From the NCBI RefSeq assembly GCF_036417845.1, contig NC_089980.1, positions 41,848,501 through 41,912,500 on the forward strand: a DNA stretch of 64,000 bases, in the 5' to 3' direction. A program made the position numbers and the translations under genes. Shown piece by piece: positions 48,501 through 60,768 of the stretch (the first letter of the stretch is position 1; every line of letters begins with the position of its first letter). This stretch comes from Apteryx mantelli. Its lineage: Eukaryota; Chordata; Aves; Apterygiformes; Apterygidae. Under the pieces are notes generated by a model. That model ran no database searches. It was not told the DNA's origin and worked only from the letters and a program-made list of their open reading frames with translations.

Positions 48501-50720
48501 AAGGAAAGAAAGAAGAAAAACTTTTCCACTCCTCAGAGTGGCGTAAAGCAAGGGATGAGTGACCTGCAGGAAACAGTGGGGTCCTGCAATCTGCAGGACA
48601 TGGGAGAGCTGAGGGAATCATCTGGTGGGGGGACAACACCACTAACAAGGGCAGAGATATTTCAGTCAACACCAGGCCTTCCTCTGAAGCTTTCAGTATG
48701 TCCCTGCTTACAGAAAGGCTGGAAAAAGTGAGAGCATATACCAGCTAGAAATAGAGTCATAACTGCCAACCCACTGGCCCACTTATTTACAGATGGGAGA
48801 ATAGTTTGTGAATTACAGTAATGGCTAGGACAGAGTTCAGGCAAGGAGAAATATAGTAATAGTCAACAGGAACAATCAGTACCAGACTCTGTGGCTACTA
48901 GTTATGCTGACAGTACAAAACAGTTTGTTGAACAGTTCAGTAGAGGACAAGCATTGCCCCAGCCACAGTGGCTGGAGGTGTGTTGTCCTAAGAGCCACAG
49001 CGAGGGGAGAACAATTCGAAATAACTCCAGAACAACCATTTTGACCATAAACAACTGTTTTAGCAAATGTATCTGGAGCTTTCCAGGAGGGCTGCTTTCT
49101 GTGATCTCAGCTCATTCTGAAAAGCTCATCTGTGTTTGTGCAGAATGGCTCTATTACAATGATAAATGTGCCACAGATCTCAAATATAACATTGAGTAAA
49201 CCTACCAGGTGATGTTTTTATTCCAGCTGTCTCTCACTGATACTTCTTTTATTTACAAAATTCTTTTGTTTGTTTGTTTGCTTTTTAAAAAGGAGCCACA
49301 TCCTTGCCTGTGGCCACACTGAAGGGGCGTGTAAGTGTGCGTGAACGCATAAATGCAAAGATGATCAGAAGCTCATCTTTGCAGTGCCCTGATGTTGCTG
49401 CTTCTCTGTGCAGGCACATTCCCTTCCACTGCACAGAAAGGCCTCTGGAGTGCTGTAATTTATGCTAACTGCAATAGCTATTTGAGGCTAAGAAAGCCAG
49501 ACACTCCCATGCAGAGTATGCTGTTTTCCTCTAGCCAGGCCTTGCCTTCCTCTTTGCACTCACACCATTTTCCTCCGTGGTGTAAGTGCCTCGAGGGCTG
49601 CTTTGCTGTTGATGCTAAAGAGCTGTAGTTCTAAGTAAGAATGGGCTCCTTTTTTCATTTCAACTTTTTTCTCTCACTCAAACCCATTATTATGGAGAGG
49701 TAAAGAGAAAAATGTACAGGATACCTCTTTGGTTGTATTCTTAGCCTCCCACCAGGCACTAAATCTGAGATTTGCCACTGCCCTGACTATTGTGCTGCAG
49801 TTTTCACCAGTGTGAAGTGGGGGTAGACCATGTTCATTACCATCTGATAAGTTTGAATGCTAGCGATGCTCTAACCTTGCATGGGTGCAAATGACTGCTT
49901 AAGTTTTGTGGCAGCAAAGAGTAACACTCATAAATGACCAAACCTGGAGTACAGCTTGGGTCTATCTATTAGTTTGCTGTAATTAGGTTTTGTTTTGAGT
50001 AGGTTAAAAAAACCCAAAAACTTGCATCTTCCTACCTCTCCTCTCACTTCCATAGCTCATAGTGCCAATGCCAGTATTTCTTTTTGACTCAAATAGAGGA
50101 AGATGATTGCAAGGAGAAATCTCTGGCAAAGTAGATATCTGCATTTCTAGGAGCCATTTTCCATAGCGGGGAGTAGGAGGATGGGGAAAGGAGGTGGGGA
50201 GCAGGGAAAGAGAGAGAGGTGGCTGCCTGCCATGCATTTTCAGGAAATGTGCAGCCTGAATGTAGCCTCTTGTCTTAACAAGGTAAGCAACCTGCTGATG
50301 TTACAAAGTAAATGTTCAGGCACCCATGAAGCAATGTCACGGCTGCCAGGTTCAGACTCAGCAAAGGCAAGGATCATTTGCATGCTCAGAAAGAACTGCT
50401 TGTTGCAGGCAGGTATTTTTGTTCTGAATTATTTGTTCAGGTTTAGGTATATTTAAGATTAGGACAGATGCAGGTGAGGAGAAAAAAAAAAACAGACTAG
50501 TTTGGTCTGCTTTTTCTTTTTTACCCTTTATTGCATATTAGAGAGATGGCCCTGAAAACTTGTGCATTGCTAAATGCTGGGATACTGGACCCACAGGGAT
50601 TGGGAAGTTTGAACATATGTTTGAACTTCATAACTCTGGCTCATCTCTGCCAGGACCCAGCACAGTAAACACCACATTGTTCTTATGTCTGCCCTCCTGT
50701 CTATTCCCTTAGTGTCAAGA
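39542..50720. other. Intron segment: no gene; one MIR-like fossil
   Basis: 45465-45560 resembles the reverse complement of MIR/L2 (listed separately). Otherwise ordinary AT-rich intron. Frames such as 48891-49199 (+) have no recognisable domain. Confidence 0.55.
45465..45560 (-). repeat. MIR/L2-like ancient fragment (minus)
   Basis: GCATTATCCCCTTTTTATAA then ATGAGGAGACTTACAGCACA is close to the MIR/L2 reverse complement 'TTATCCCCATTTTAcAgATGAGGAaACTgAgGCACA'. Confidence 0.5.
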
Positions 50721-50721
50721 G

Positions 50722-50767
50722 TAACCTATTTTATTCTCTCTCTCTCTCTCTCTCTCTCTTTTTAAAG
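50722..50767 (+). promoter_or_regulatory. LRFN2: Acceptor of LRFN2 coding exon 2; polypyrimidine tract is a (TC)12 microsatellite
   Basis: A TC dinucleotide run spans about 50735-50759, followed by T's and then AAAG at 50764-50767. From 50722 to 50765 there is no AG, so the scanned zone is clean. GTAACC at 50721-50726 is a plausible branch site (A at 50724). The base at -3 is A, which is weaker than the usual C/T, so recognition probably leans on the long TC tract. Confidence 0.85.
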
Positions 50768-51686
50768 GATGATTCCTGCTACAAACAAAGCCTTTGTGGT
50801 AAACAACCTTGTTTCTGGGACAGGCTATGACCTCTGTGTCCTGGCAATGTGGGATGACACAGCTACGACCCTTACTGCCACCAACATTGTGGGATGTGCC
50901 CAGTTCTTCACCAAAGAAGACTATCCTCAGTGCCAGTCCATCCACAGCCAGTTCCTGGGTGGGACCATGATTCTGATCATTGGAGGCATCATTGTGGCAA
51001 CTTTATTGGTGTTCATTATTATACTCATGGTCCGCTACAAGGTCTGCAACAATTCACAGGGGAAGATGTCCAACGTCAGCAACGTCTACTCACAAACAAA
51101 TGGAGCACAACCAGTTCAGAATGGAGTCCTGCCCCAAGTCAACCCCAAAGTGGTGGTGAGAAATGAACTTATGGAGTTTAACTGTGAGTCCATGCGGAGC
51201 AGTATCTCCTCTTCCTCCAGCTCCGCGAATAACCGCGACTGTGATGACTATAGCCTCCAAAGTGAACAGGGCACATTGTCCAGTAAGTGGAGGCCCCCCT
51301 CTAGGTCAAAACACAATATTGACCGGCTAATGGGAGCTTTTGCCTCCCTGGAACTGAAATGTCAGAAAAAGGAGGATGCAACAGACTCCAGAACTTCCAC
51401 AGTGGCCCGCCACTCGGACAAAGAGCCACTGCTGGGCCAAGCAGAGTCCAAATTTCGCAGCCTCCTCACATTGCCTTTGGAGGGCAAAACTAAACGCAGC
51501 CATTCTTTTGACATGGGGGACTTTGCCACATCTCAGTGTTGCACCTACCCAAAAAAGATAACAAACATTTGGACAAAGAGGAGCCTCTCTGTGAACGGCA
51601 TGCTTTTGCAGTATGATGACAATGACCTAATAGGGGCAAAAGGAACTTTTGGGAGCTCAGAATGGGTAATGGAAAGCACAGTGTAA
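50768..51686 (+). CDS. LRFN2: LRFN2 coding exon 2: second half of FN3, transmembrane segment, cytoplasmic tail, PDZ ligand
   Basis: The first base (G) completes Arg458 and the frame then runs to TAA at 51684-51686, giving a 763-residue protein against 789 in human. Residues 459-503 finish the FN3 domain, about 525-547 form the single hydrophobic transmembrane helix, and RYK follows as a stop-transfer signal. The cytoplasmic tail keeps the [11 protein letters not shown] block (about 561-572), a poly-Ser stretch (about 602-611), [13 protein letters not shown] (643-655), [11 protein letters not shown] (700-710) and SNIW-like [15 protein letters not shown] (723-737). It ends in ESTV (760-763), a class I PDZ ligand that in LRFN1, 2 and 4 binds PSD-95-family scaffolds. 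The shortfall against human falls mainly in the Pro/Ala/Gly-rich low-complexity parts of the tail. The first complete codon of the exon is ATG (Met459). Confidence 0.97.
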
Positions 51687-51689
51687 ATA
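51682..51689 (+). promoter_or_regulatory. Pumilio-type element overlapping the LRFN2 stop codon
   Basis: TGTAAATA matches the PUM consensus UGUANAUA exactly, and includes the TAA stop at 51684-51686. Whether it is used is unknown; such an 8-mer can arise by chance after a Val codon and TAA. Confidence 0.35.
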
Positions 51690-52494
51690 CCAGTGTCTCC
51701 CTCTCTCTTCTCACCTCATGTGTGATAAAGCATGGTTTGCTGCAGGGCCATGCATTTGAAAAGAGAGGGGTGGGAACGTTCTCAATCATAATGGCCAAAA
51801 AGATAGGTAAATAAATAAGTAATGGGGATAAAGAGGAAGAAGGTCATGAAATGTGAATAGGCACGTATGGCACCTTTCATGTCTGGCCCCAGCTAAACCA
51901 TGCGTGAATGTTTCAAGGAATTTTCTAGTTGTATTTAGCATTGCTTTCCAAAAGTTTCTCAGCCTCTTGGTGAACCGTCAAACAAGATTAAACAAGGAAG
52001 GTAAAATGGGTTTAACAGCACAAATCTAATTTTGAAGGGTTTGGGTTTTTTTCCACCCTCTTCTTTTAACCTCAGAAATACACTTCTGTGGATATAAGAC
52101 TGGTGCTAGGATGTCTCTGGCTGTTATTGCAAGTGACATTCTCAAAAGTGCAGACAGGGCATCCAGAGGGACAGATCAGAGCAAATGTTAAGCTTAATAT
52201 CATGGTGTTAACAGTGACATCTGGAAAAATAATAATACCTTTTGTTGAGTGGACTTTTGGTTGGGATTTGATGATTTTTTTATTTGCCTTGTTACTGGTT
52301 TGAGGTTGTTTTTTTCCCCCACAGCAGAAAGTATGTTTTCATGAGGGTTTTTTTGTTTGTTTTTGTTTTCAGTCTCTCATCAATCCCCTTGATGAAAAGG
52401 AGGATATGTACAAAGGTCAAATTTCTGATGTACTGTATAACCCACCTCCAACACCACCCCTTTGTATCCTAGGAAAAAATGAAATCTAGGGGCT

Positions 52495-52500
52495 AATAAA
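52495..52500 (+). terminator. LRFN2: Candidate polyadenylation signal AATAAA (proximal)
   Basis: The canonical hexamer lies about 0.8 kb after the LRFN2 stop and is followed within 20-40 bases by U-rich sequence (TTCCTCTTTTTTCC). It is the best candidate for the short 3' end. Confidence 0.45.
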
Positions 52501-54338
52501 TTTAAAAAAAATTCCTCTTTTTTCCATCTTCTTCATAGTCTCTGCTTGTCAATGCACAAGGCAGATTGCAGCAGCTATTGATATCTGTGGGAGTTTAGCT
52601 ATCAAAGATAGGAAAAATAGTAATCAGATTTCATATCTAAAAAAAAGAAAGAGAAAACAAAAGTGTCTCCCATGTATTCTCCACTTTATGAATACCAATT
52701 GCTTCTGGCAAAGGTCATGCTGTCGCTCTCTGTTCAGCTGACAATGAAACAAAGAAAACACACACTTTCACTCTATTGTGACAAGAGCTCTTTTGTACAG
52801 TCGCCCCAACAGGACTTGACTGTATCAGTAGAATCACAGGAAATGTAAGTTTTGTGCATACTCAGGGGATTGAGTATGTTCCCAATTAGCCATGGAAACT
52901 GAGTTAAATTTGGATGTCTCAGAACATAGTGTCTCCCTTTTGTCCCCTGCATTACAGCCTGCTGTTCCCCAGTCCCCCATATACTCCTAAGCCTCTGTCC
53001 CTCACCCTCACTGAGGTACTTGCTAACTAAGAACAGGAGCTCTTTAGGGCTTGCAAACTGATTCTCTGATTCCTTTTGGGGGAGCATTACTGCAGTTTTG
53101 GGAATGCACAAGGCCCACCCAACTGATTTCATTGTCCTCAGTGACTTTACTGTGATTTCCAGCATTCTGGTGGCTACTGCAACTGTCCTTACTTTGTTTA
53201 TTTATTTGTCGTCTCCCAACAATCAGCTACTGGGAACCATTCTGAAATTGCACATTGTTCCTATGATTTTGTAAAAGATGTGGAGAAAGGGTGCAAGGCA
53301 CAGAGAAAATAACACATGAAAAACTCTATGTATATTTTTTTTAAAGGCGCAGAGATATATTGTGACATGGCTGTGTACTTGATCTTGTATTTGTCACGTT
53401 TCTTACTTGGAGTTTTAGAAAATTACATCTCTGTGATCAGAATATTTTTTTTCCTTTATTTTCTTTTTTTGCTAAAAAATGTACAGTAAAAACATTCTTG
53501 GGGAAAAGCAAAGCACCTGTTTTTCCTTTTTCTGCTGTGGTCTGCTTTGAAACCTAAACAAGGAACAATAATTGTTTAAAAAATGATTGTGAAAAGTTAT
53601 ATGCTTGCTTTCTCTTTCCCTCAAATGATCATTGTCTTCAGGATTTTAGACATACAGTAGGAATCAAGTGGTACAACTCTCTTTGGAATGCATAGGAAAA
53701 AAACTTGCAAAAAACCATCTTTTTTTATAGCTATATTTAAGACAGATCTTTATCACTAATATGTTTTAACAGTGATCTAAGCCTGGATCTGAAATCTGCT
53801 GAAATATGAGAAAACCTTTTTTTACTAACTTTGTAGGCTTTTGGCTCACAGCCAACATTTATATATTCAGAAGAGTTCCAGGCAAACTTTATTTGCAACA
53901 TCTTTGAGAGCCTCTGGTTTTCTCATGCTTTTCAGGAGGAATGACACATCCAGTGCCAGAGTCTACATCATCCAACTGTCCAGATGGCAGCTTCTTATTA
54001 ACTGTTGATGACACTTACTTACATTTACATTGTACCGAAGACTCTTGAAGAAGTTCATGTAATGATTTTCTTTTACTCATTATGCTGCAGTGTGGTCAGA
54101 CTACTTTTTATTATGTTTCTGCTTCCCTTTGAACATGACATCTGGGTTGTTTTTAATTTAGCTGTTGAGTTCATCATCAGTATTAGTAGCATATGCAGCC
54201 ATGAATTTTCAAAAGCAAAATCCAGTACCGTCTTCTTTGTAAAAAAGGAAAACATCTCTTTCACTTTCTCATACAAGCTTACACATAAGTCAACAGATGC
54301 TATTTTAAAATAATAGGTGATTGCCAAAGGACCCAGAT

Positions 54339-54344
54339 AATAAA
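54339..54344 (+). terminator. LRFN2: Candidate polyadenylation signal AATAAA (distal)
   Basis: Canonical hexamer about 2.65 kb after the stop, with CA dinucleotides 8-15 bases downstream as possible cleavage sites. This would be the end of a long 3' UTR isoform. Confidence 0.35.
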
Positions 54345-55791
54345 GTCCACAATCTAACAAACAGCTGCATTTATAACTGTTAATCATGATTTCAGTTCAT
54401 CTAGCTTTAATGAATGAGGTTCAATCCACATCAGCAAATTTGCAAATAGTGAGCAAAATGAAACCCATACCCAGCAATTATCTTCCGTGCTCACAACACT
54501 TGGGAGCATGAGGACCAAGGGACTCCTGGGGGAGGCAGGGACCAGCAGGGTGCATCAGAAAGTGACCACAGTGCCTCCACACAGCCCTGAGCTAATGTTC
54601 TTGTGCCTCAGCTCAGCACAGGGTTCCCAGGCTGGCAGAGACCTTCAACTTTCCTCCAGCAGTCTGGGCCCTGCCCCTTCCCTCCTTTTCACAAGTGCAG
54701 GTGCCCAGTAGTGCTCAAGTGGTGGGGCTGGGAAGGATCCTACCTAACAGACTCTCAAGCTTTAAAAAATAATGAGGACCACAGCAAATACCCCTATGGA
54801 CACAACCCTTAGAGATGACTGGAGCCAGCCAGGAGTCCTGAGATGGTAGTACCTGGAGCACTGCTGGATCCTGACTATCCTTCAGACTACCACTGCCCCA
54901 CCAACCAAGCAGACCTCTGCACTGCTGCAGACATCACTGCCTTTTGTGTCAAACCCTGTATCAACACCCTAATTGCTAACACATGAGTGCAATCCCATGG
55001 TCCTTTTCCAAATACCCCACCCTGACTAAGCTCTATCCTGTCTATATTCTGCTGTAGTTTTCATGTGTGCACCTCATTCAGCATCTCTGTATTTGATTAT
55101 TTTTGTATAGTGCTGCTGCATGGAATGGATTCTTCCTTGCTCCACTTCTGAGGGCAACTGCATATCAGTGGCTGATGAAATGATATATAGATATCCACTT
55201 ACCTGAGTGTAGTAAATATTTTCACATGTTGCTGAGGAGCTGAGCTAGCTCCAATGCACTAGTCCCCCAATCCCACAACCCTATGCTGAGAAATTTATGC
55301 AGACCTCAAGTAAGAGTGCTGTCACATAAATTAATGTGGTAGTGTGGCATGCAGCTGCACTGTGTGTTAGATGCAAGTGTCATGTAGTGTAGACAGTAAA
55401 GAAAACAACATAGATCGACAAAAACCTTCTGAAAAAAGAGCCTGGACAATTAAAGATGCTGCAAAATTCAAAGTGAAGCCTGTGGAAATAATTAAAGACA
55501 ACTGTACATGGGTGTGTAACCTAAGTTAATTTTTTTGGCATCTTCTGTAATAGCAGCATAAACTTTGTTTCTAAAAATATATTAGGCCATTTACTTGAAA
55601 GAACAGGATATGACTCCACTATGAAATGCTGCACATAGTTAGTCCTACTAAAAGAAACAACCCAAATCCCCCAGAATATCATCCTGGAGACTGTAAAACA
55701 AGATAATGAAATGGGAAACTCTGAAATTTCTGATAATGTGGTGTTTACTTGATGACTGCTGGGAATCTACTGGTTGTATATGAATATGAAA

Positions 55792-55815
55792 GTGTGTGTG
55801 TGTGTGTGTGTGTGT
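55792..55815 (+). repeat. (GT)12 microsatellite
   Basis: Twelve uninterrupted GT units. Confidence 0.95.
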
Positions 55816-58527
55816 ACATGCGAGTAGCAAAGCCGACCATACTATTTACTCACAATTTGTATCTTCCTTACTGTTTGCATGAATTAGAATATGCTTCTGG
55901 TTTCAAATGTCTTTTCTGAGTTTGCCAGCCCTAGAAAACATCAGCTGATTTGCTTTCCCCTTGTCCTTAGAGGACCATAGCATTTTAGATCTCTCCAAAC
56001 TCCACCCAGTAGCTGGTTACCATTCAGATTAATCCATTCATAAAGCAATGCATTACAACAAAGCAATGAAAGGTACCACTGCACTGCACAATGCAGGACT
56101 GAAAGGTTGTAGCATTCCCTTGGCTAAGCTTATTTATATCTCAGTCCATGGAACTGATTCGCCCTGGAAAGAGAAGAAATTAATGTTTCAAAAGACTCTG
56201 CTTATTTCATTCTCACATTTCACCCAGCAGAAGGGTTGCAAAGACAGCTGACCAAAAAGAGCCCCTGGAGGCATCTGGGCAAATGCAATAAATGCAGTAA
56301 TGATTTAAGCACTTTCAGATTGGGAAGCCAATGAATAATTCCATCTGATAACAAAGAACACATCTTAGTCTTTGAATAGCTTAAGTGTCACATCTGTTTC
56401 CAATGTTTTGTACCCATTAACCCATGGGTAATACACAACATACCATATGGTGTATACAGTTCCCCCATCTACTCCTTGAAGCCTATTTTCCTGGAGCCCA
56501 TTATCGATGACTCTCTCCCTTCTGTGTTCAGTGTTTATAATTCATTACTTGGGTGATTCTGGAGATGTAATAATATTCTGAATGTGGAATTAACAAATGA
56601 CATTATTAACATTTTACATGTTTTACTTTTAAATTACCTTAAACATGATGAGGGGCTCCATCCACATATGTTATATTTAGTTTGGTTCTAGGTCTTAGGC
56701 CCAATGAAAATTAAACCAAAGAGTACCTTGAAACTCTTGCTTTCAATATAGGGATTTTATTTTCTGTGATATGTTTGTCTGGTCCTAATTAATTGCTCCT
56801 TAATCCCCAATGGTACGCATTGCCTAGCATCAGCTGTCAAAAGGCCCTACTCTATGAAATAATGCCAGATGCTTATTCACAGCATTACACTGCCAACAGA
56901 TGGCAAATGCCACAGATACAAATATATATAGATATATCAGCATATGTGTGCATCTGTGTTCATGCACACACGCTTATGTGAACACATGCACCCATATATG
57001 TTATGTTCTTTAACCTTATGGTTTGTTATGTAGAGCTTTTCTGGTTTGGCAATAAAACATTCAAAATTTTTTATGAAATAGTAACAGGAGAAAGAAAGAG
57101 AGCAGAAACTTCTCTTTCTAGGTAGCTTATCAAACTCTTTGCTTCAGCCTGTTCCTTTTCCTAAGCCCAAATCCAGTTTTTGCCCTCTCCACAGTGCCTC
57201 GAGGCTGACTAGAGAGCTATCTAGAGCACAGGAGAGATGAGCTCCAAGCTCCAGTGCACTTAGCCTGGAGCTGCCATTTCCGAGGAATATCCATAGCTCG
57301 TAGCTGGAGCCAGTCCAGTTGCGTTGTTGTGGGGTGGTGCATGTGCAGTTTGGTCACATACAGGAGCTGCGAGGAGACAAAGCATGCACAGTCTCCAGAG
57401 ATTTTTATTGATAAATCTAATGAGGTCTTCACGGAGCATGTGCAGTCTGCATATTTTTTCATGGGTTTTTGGTTTGGCCAGGTCTCAGTAACATTCCCTA
57501 AAAGTAGCACAAAGCACACCTGACACACTGTCCCTTCACTCACAAATTATCCAGGCTGCACTTCAAAGCATGGGGACCACTAAAACTGTCTCCGGATTTC
57601 TTTTTTCATATAAGCAAACAAATTTTCCATTCCTTTTCTTTTGAAAATAGCTGAATCCTTTTGGCTGAAAATTTCCAAATAAAAATTCAGCCACTGAAAA
57701 CCAGAGCTCCAAGGGAATGTGCTGGGAACCTTTAATAAGCCGTGCTGCCATGTTTGCCTGAAATATTGTTTGAGCAATGATAAATTGAATGGATGTCTTT
57801 CATGATGCTTTTCACATAGGGTTCCTTTTAGCAGCACTAGTTTATTTTGAAAGTATTAATACTCCCATCCTCTTCTCTGCAATGAACAATGCAGGAATAT
57901 TTTAATACTGAGCAGTTAATTATCACCTACACATTTTATGAGTCAAATCACAAGATGGGTGTCTGCACAGAAAGAATAGATTCTATTGTTTCAGGGAAGT
58001 TGGCCCTCTTTGCCAGAATTATTGGTACATTGATGTGAAATGTAGGATCTGAGAAAGTACAGGCAGGCCTGCATGCTGTGAAACATCTACTTTTTACCCT
58101 GTTGTAATGAGGCTGAAACAGAAATCCAGAGAGGAGATGTGTTAATCTTCCTTCCTTCGAACATGACTCAGAGATGTGAAGCTTTAAATAATTTGACCCA
58201 TAAATCTGATGTACCACAGGCAGAAAAATGGTACTCACTGGACTGATGAGATCCAAGTGTTATTGCAGCAGAGGACTGCATGGTGGGTCACTGCTGGAAT
58301 CTGTGTTTATGCACAAGGGCTGGACCTGGTGAAGCAGGAGCCCCAGCACTGGATCACTGGCAGGTCACAGGCATGGACAGGTGGCTTGGCAATGTAGGAA
58401 CATGCTAGGTCTGGCTAGTTGGGATCAATTGCTCTAGACCAATACCCTGTGATAGATTCAACACCAGTTGTTTCAGGAAAAGCATCTTCAGGAAAAATTC
58501 AGAGAGCTGTACCCCAAGCCTCATGGG

Positions 58528-58580
58528 CTTATTCTGTTCTCCATAAGGAGAACATGTCCTTATTCTGTCCTCCATAAGGA
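58528..58580. repeat. Duplication of a 22-bp unit, period 31 bp
   Basis: CTTATTCTGTTCTCCATAAG (58528) recurs as CTTATTCTGTCCTCCATAAG (about 58559), both followed by GA, with one T/C difference. Confidence 0.85.
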
Positions 58581-60718
58581 AGCAGACAGTTTCTTCCAAA
58601 ATTCATATCCCAGAAAGCAAAGCACAACTTAGAATTAAAACTGGGACAAAAATGAGTTCTGAGTGACTCTTCCTCTGTTATCTGCCTCTGACCTTGTCAA
58701 GCCTGACTTTGCAAAAAAGATAAGCTTTGTCATTTGAGACTGAGTTGCCCGAGGAGCTTGGAAATGTAGCCCATAGATGAGTATGTACAGAGATGATGAG
58801 AACATTCCTCGCCTGCGAGAGGCCAGAGTGCACCTCCTGTGTGTCTCACAGTGTCACTAAACCCAGAGCAAAGTGTACAGCAACAACAACAATAAATAGG
58901 AGCTTCACCAAATATGAAAATCTGTGCCATAAAACAAGCAACTCCCTCCATCACCATAACTTCTAACAGTGCCTTTCTCACATGACTTTGGGCAGAACAA
59001 AGGACCAGATATTCTCTCTTACACTCAAATACCTTGAATATGCATATAATAGAAAATTTGTATAGAAGAAGGATCCCATCTTCCAGAAGACTTCATTGCA
59101 CACTGCAATAGCAGGGTTGTGTAGTAATATTTGGAGATGAGAAGGAGAAAACACAGTACTAATTTGATCCCTAATAACTGGTGTCCATAGATTTAAGATC
59201 AACAAAAGAAGTTATCTTATTTCTCCTCCTGTTTAATACAGACCATAAGATGATGGCTTTCTAATGAAGAAACCCCAATGGGATTGTGGATCTTTGAAGC
59301 TGGGTTGCAAGGCCAGTGCAAAGCTTAGCAGGAACGTGAAAATGCAGTCAGTCCTGGGGCCGTTAATACAAATGGTTGGGAGCAGCTGCCAGAGAGCCTT
59401 CACTAGCCGTACGGTTGGGCTGCTACACAAACACTTCTGAAATGACTACACAGACTCAAATGATTGAAACGTAACTGCCCATGATACACTGAGTGTTGGC
59501 TAATGGTTAGCACTGGTTAGAAGTCAAGAATACAGATGAGAGAAATATGTTTTTTTGTTGCAACTTCTAGGCTGCAGTACGTGAATGGTGCTGGCTGCCT
59601 GAATCACTGCACCACCTCCAACCTTGGCTGAGCAGAGTCAGAGAGTTAGACCCACATGGTTTGGACTTCTGCCAGGAAAAGAACTGAGTGTGAGCTTGAA
59701 AGAGATTGAGGAACTTGTCCCTCCTTGGTGAGGGTATGTCATAGATGGCTCTGGGAGCTCGATCCATAAGGTGGCTCCACTTCTGCCATCTAGACCAGTC
59801 TGTAACAGCTCCAGTTTCTTCATGAGGGAAGGATCACACAGCTCTAGCCTGGCCTTCTGGAACCCACCAATTCCCTCCCTTCTGCATTTCTCCTCTCCTC
59901 CCTTCCCTGTTTCTTCACTGATTTATCATTTGATTTTAGGCAAGAGGCTATTTTTATCTGCAGTACACGTCAGCACAGCTGGTGCTATGAGGTAACAGCA
60001 AACCACCAGAGAATAGGCGGACAGACTTTGGCTGATATACTTTCTGGCCATATTCCTTTCTCAGTTAGTTACCCTTATGCAATTTTGTTGTTGGCTACAG
60101 AGATTGATGATTACAATTACAGATGTTTGAATTATTCAGCGTAACAAAATGATCAGATGAATTCAGCTCCTTTATCACACAGAAACTGAGGATCCCAATT
60201 TCCTGAAAGGCATTCGTTATCTTCAAGTGTTCTCCCAAGAGGTGGTATGTACATACATCAGTATCAGAGGATCTGCTAACTCTTCACTCCTGATAAATAG
60301 TCCAGTGACGCCCATTTCAGGACAACTTCTTCATAACAACCACAAAACTAACTAACTAACCAAAAATATGCTGACTAAACCAACCCATTGTTTTGTCATT
60401 CTTCCAGCAGGAGACAAAGAATAATCCTTGTTTTGAGAAGGATATCAAACTGGTGACCCAGTTTCCAAATAGCTAAAAGGTATTACTGTGTCAGGTAGGT
60501 TAGATTCACTGCTAATGCCACTCATTTAAATTGTATCTGGCATTAATATGGATTACACCTGGTGAAGAGCTTCAAAATTAGTCTCTTGGACAGGTGACCT
60601 GGATCTCATTTTCATGAGGAGAGGATGTCGTGCCTTTCAGAGGCCCCATCTTTTCCTGGCTATTCTGGAGAATCTACTGTATGTGTCTTATAAACTAATT
60701 AGGATACATTTAATTTTT

Positions 60719-60768
60719 CTGTTTATATGTGTATATATATAAAAATTCATATCTATAAATATAAACAG
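60719..60768. repeat. AT-rich imperfect palindrome
   Basis: CTGTTTATAT (60719-60728) and its exact reverse complement ATATAAACAG (60759-60768) flank a 30-bp AT-rich centre that pairs partly. It could fold into a hairpin of about 50 nt. Confidence 0.7.

Larger units (their letters stand above)
12571..50767 (+). other. LRFN2: LRFN2 intron between the two coding exons (38,197 bp, phase 2)
   Basis: The donor is CTACAG|GTAATT at 12571 and the acceptor TTTTTAAAG|G at 50767. Joining them restores the reading frame through Arg458 and through a sequence matching mammalian LRFN2 on both sides. No other coding exon of the gene is needed or visible inside. Contents are described in the separate entries. 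Confidence 0.95.
51687..54365 (+). other. LRFN2: LRFN2 3' UTR (end uncertain)
   Basis: T-rich non-coding sequence follows the stop codon, without recognisable repeats for about 2.7 kb. AATAAA signals lie at 51810-51815 (probably too close to the stop), 52495-52500 and 54339-54344. The 52.5-kb site would give an 0.8-kb UTR; the 54.3-kb site would give a 2.7-kb UTR. Open frames here, such as 52773-53165 on the minus strand, look like chance. Confidence 0.5.

Noticed and set aside
51810..51815. AATAAA 124 bases after the LRFN2 stop
   Set aside because: Within an ATAAATAAAT-like run and very close to the stop; later signals look more plausible.
52773..53165. 130-codon minus-strand frame in the LRFN2 3' UTR
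   Set aside because: No family resemblance and antisense to a UTR; chance.
57217..57543. Overlapping frames on both strands (108 and 89 codons)
   Set aside because: Open on both strands and without domain; no reason to prefer either.
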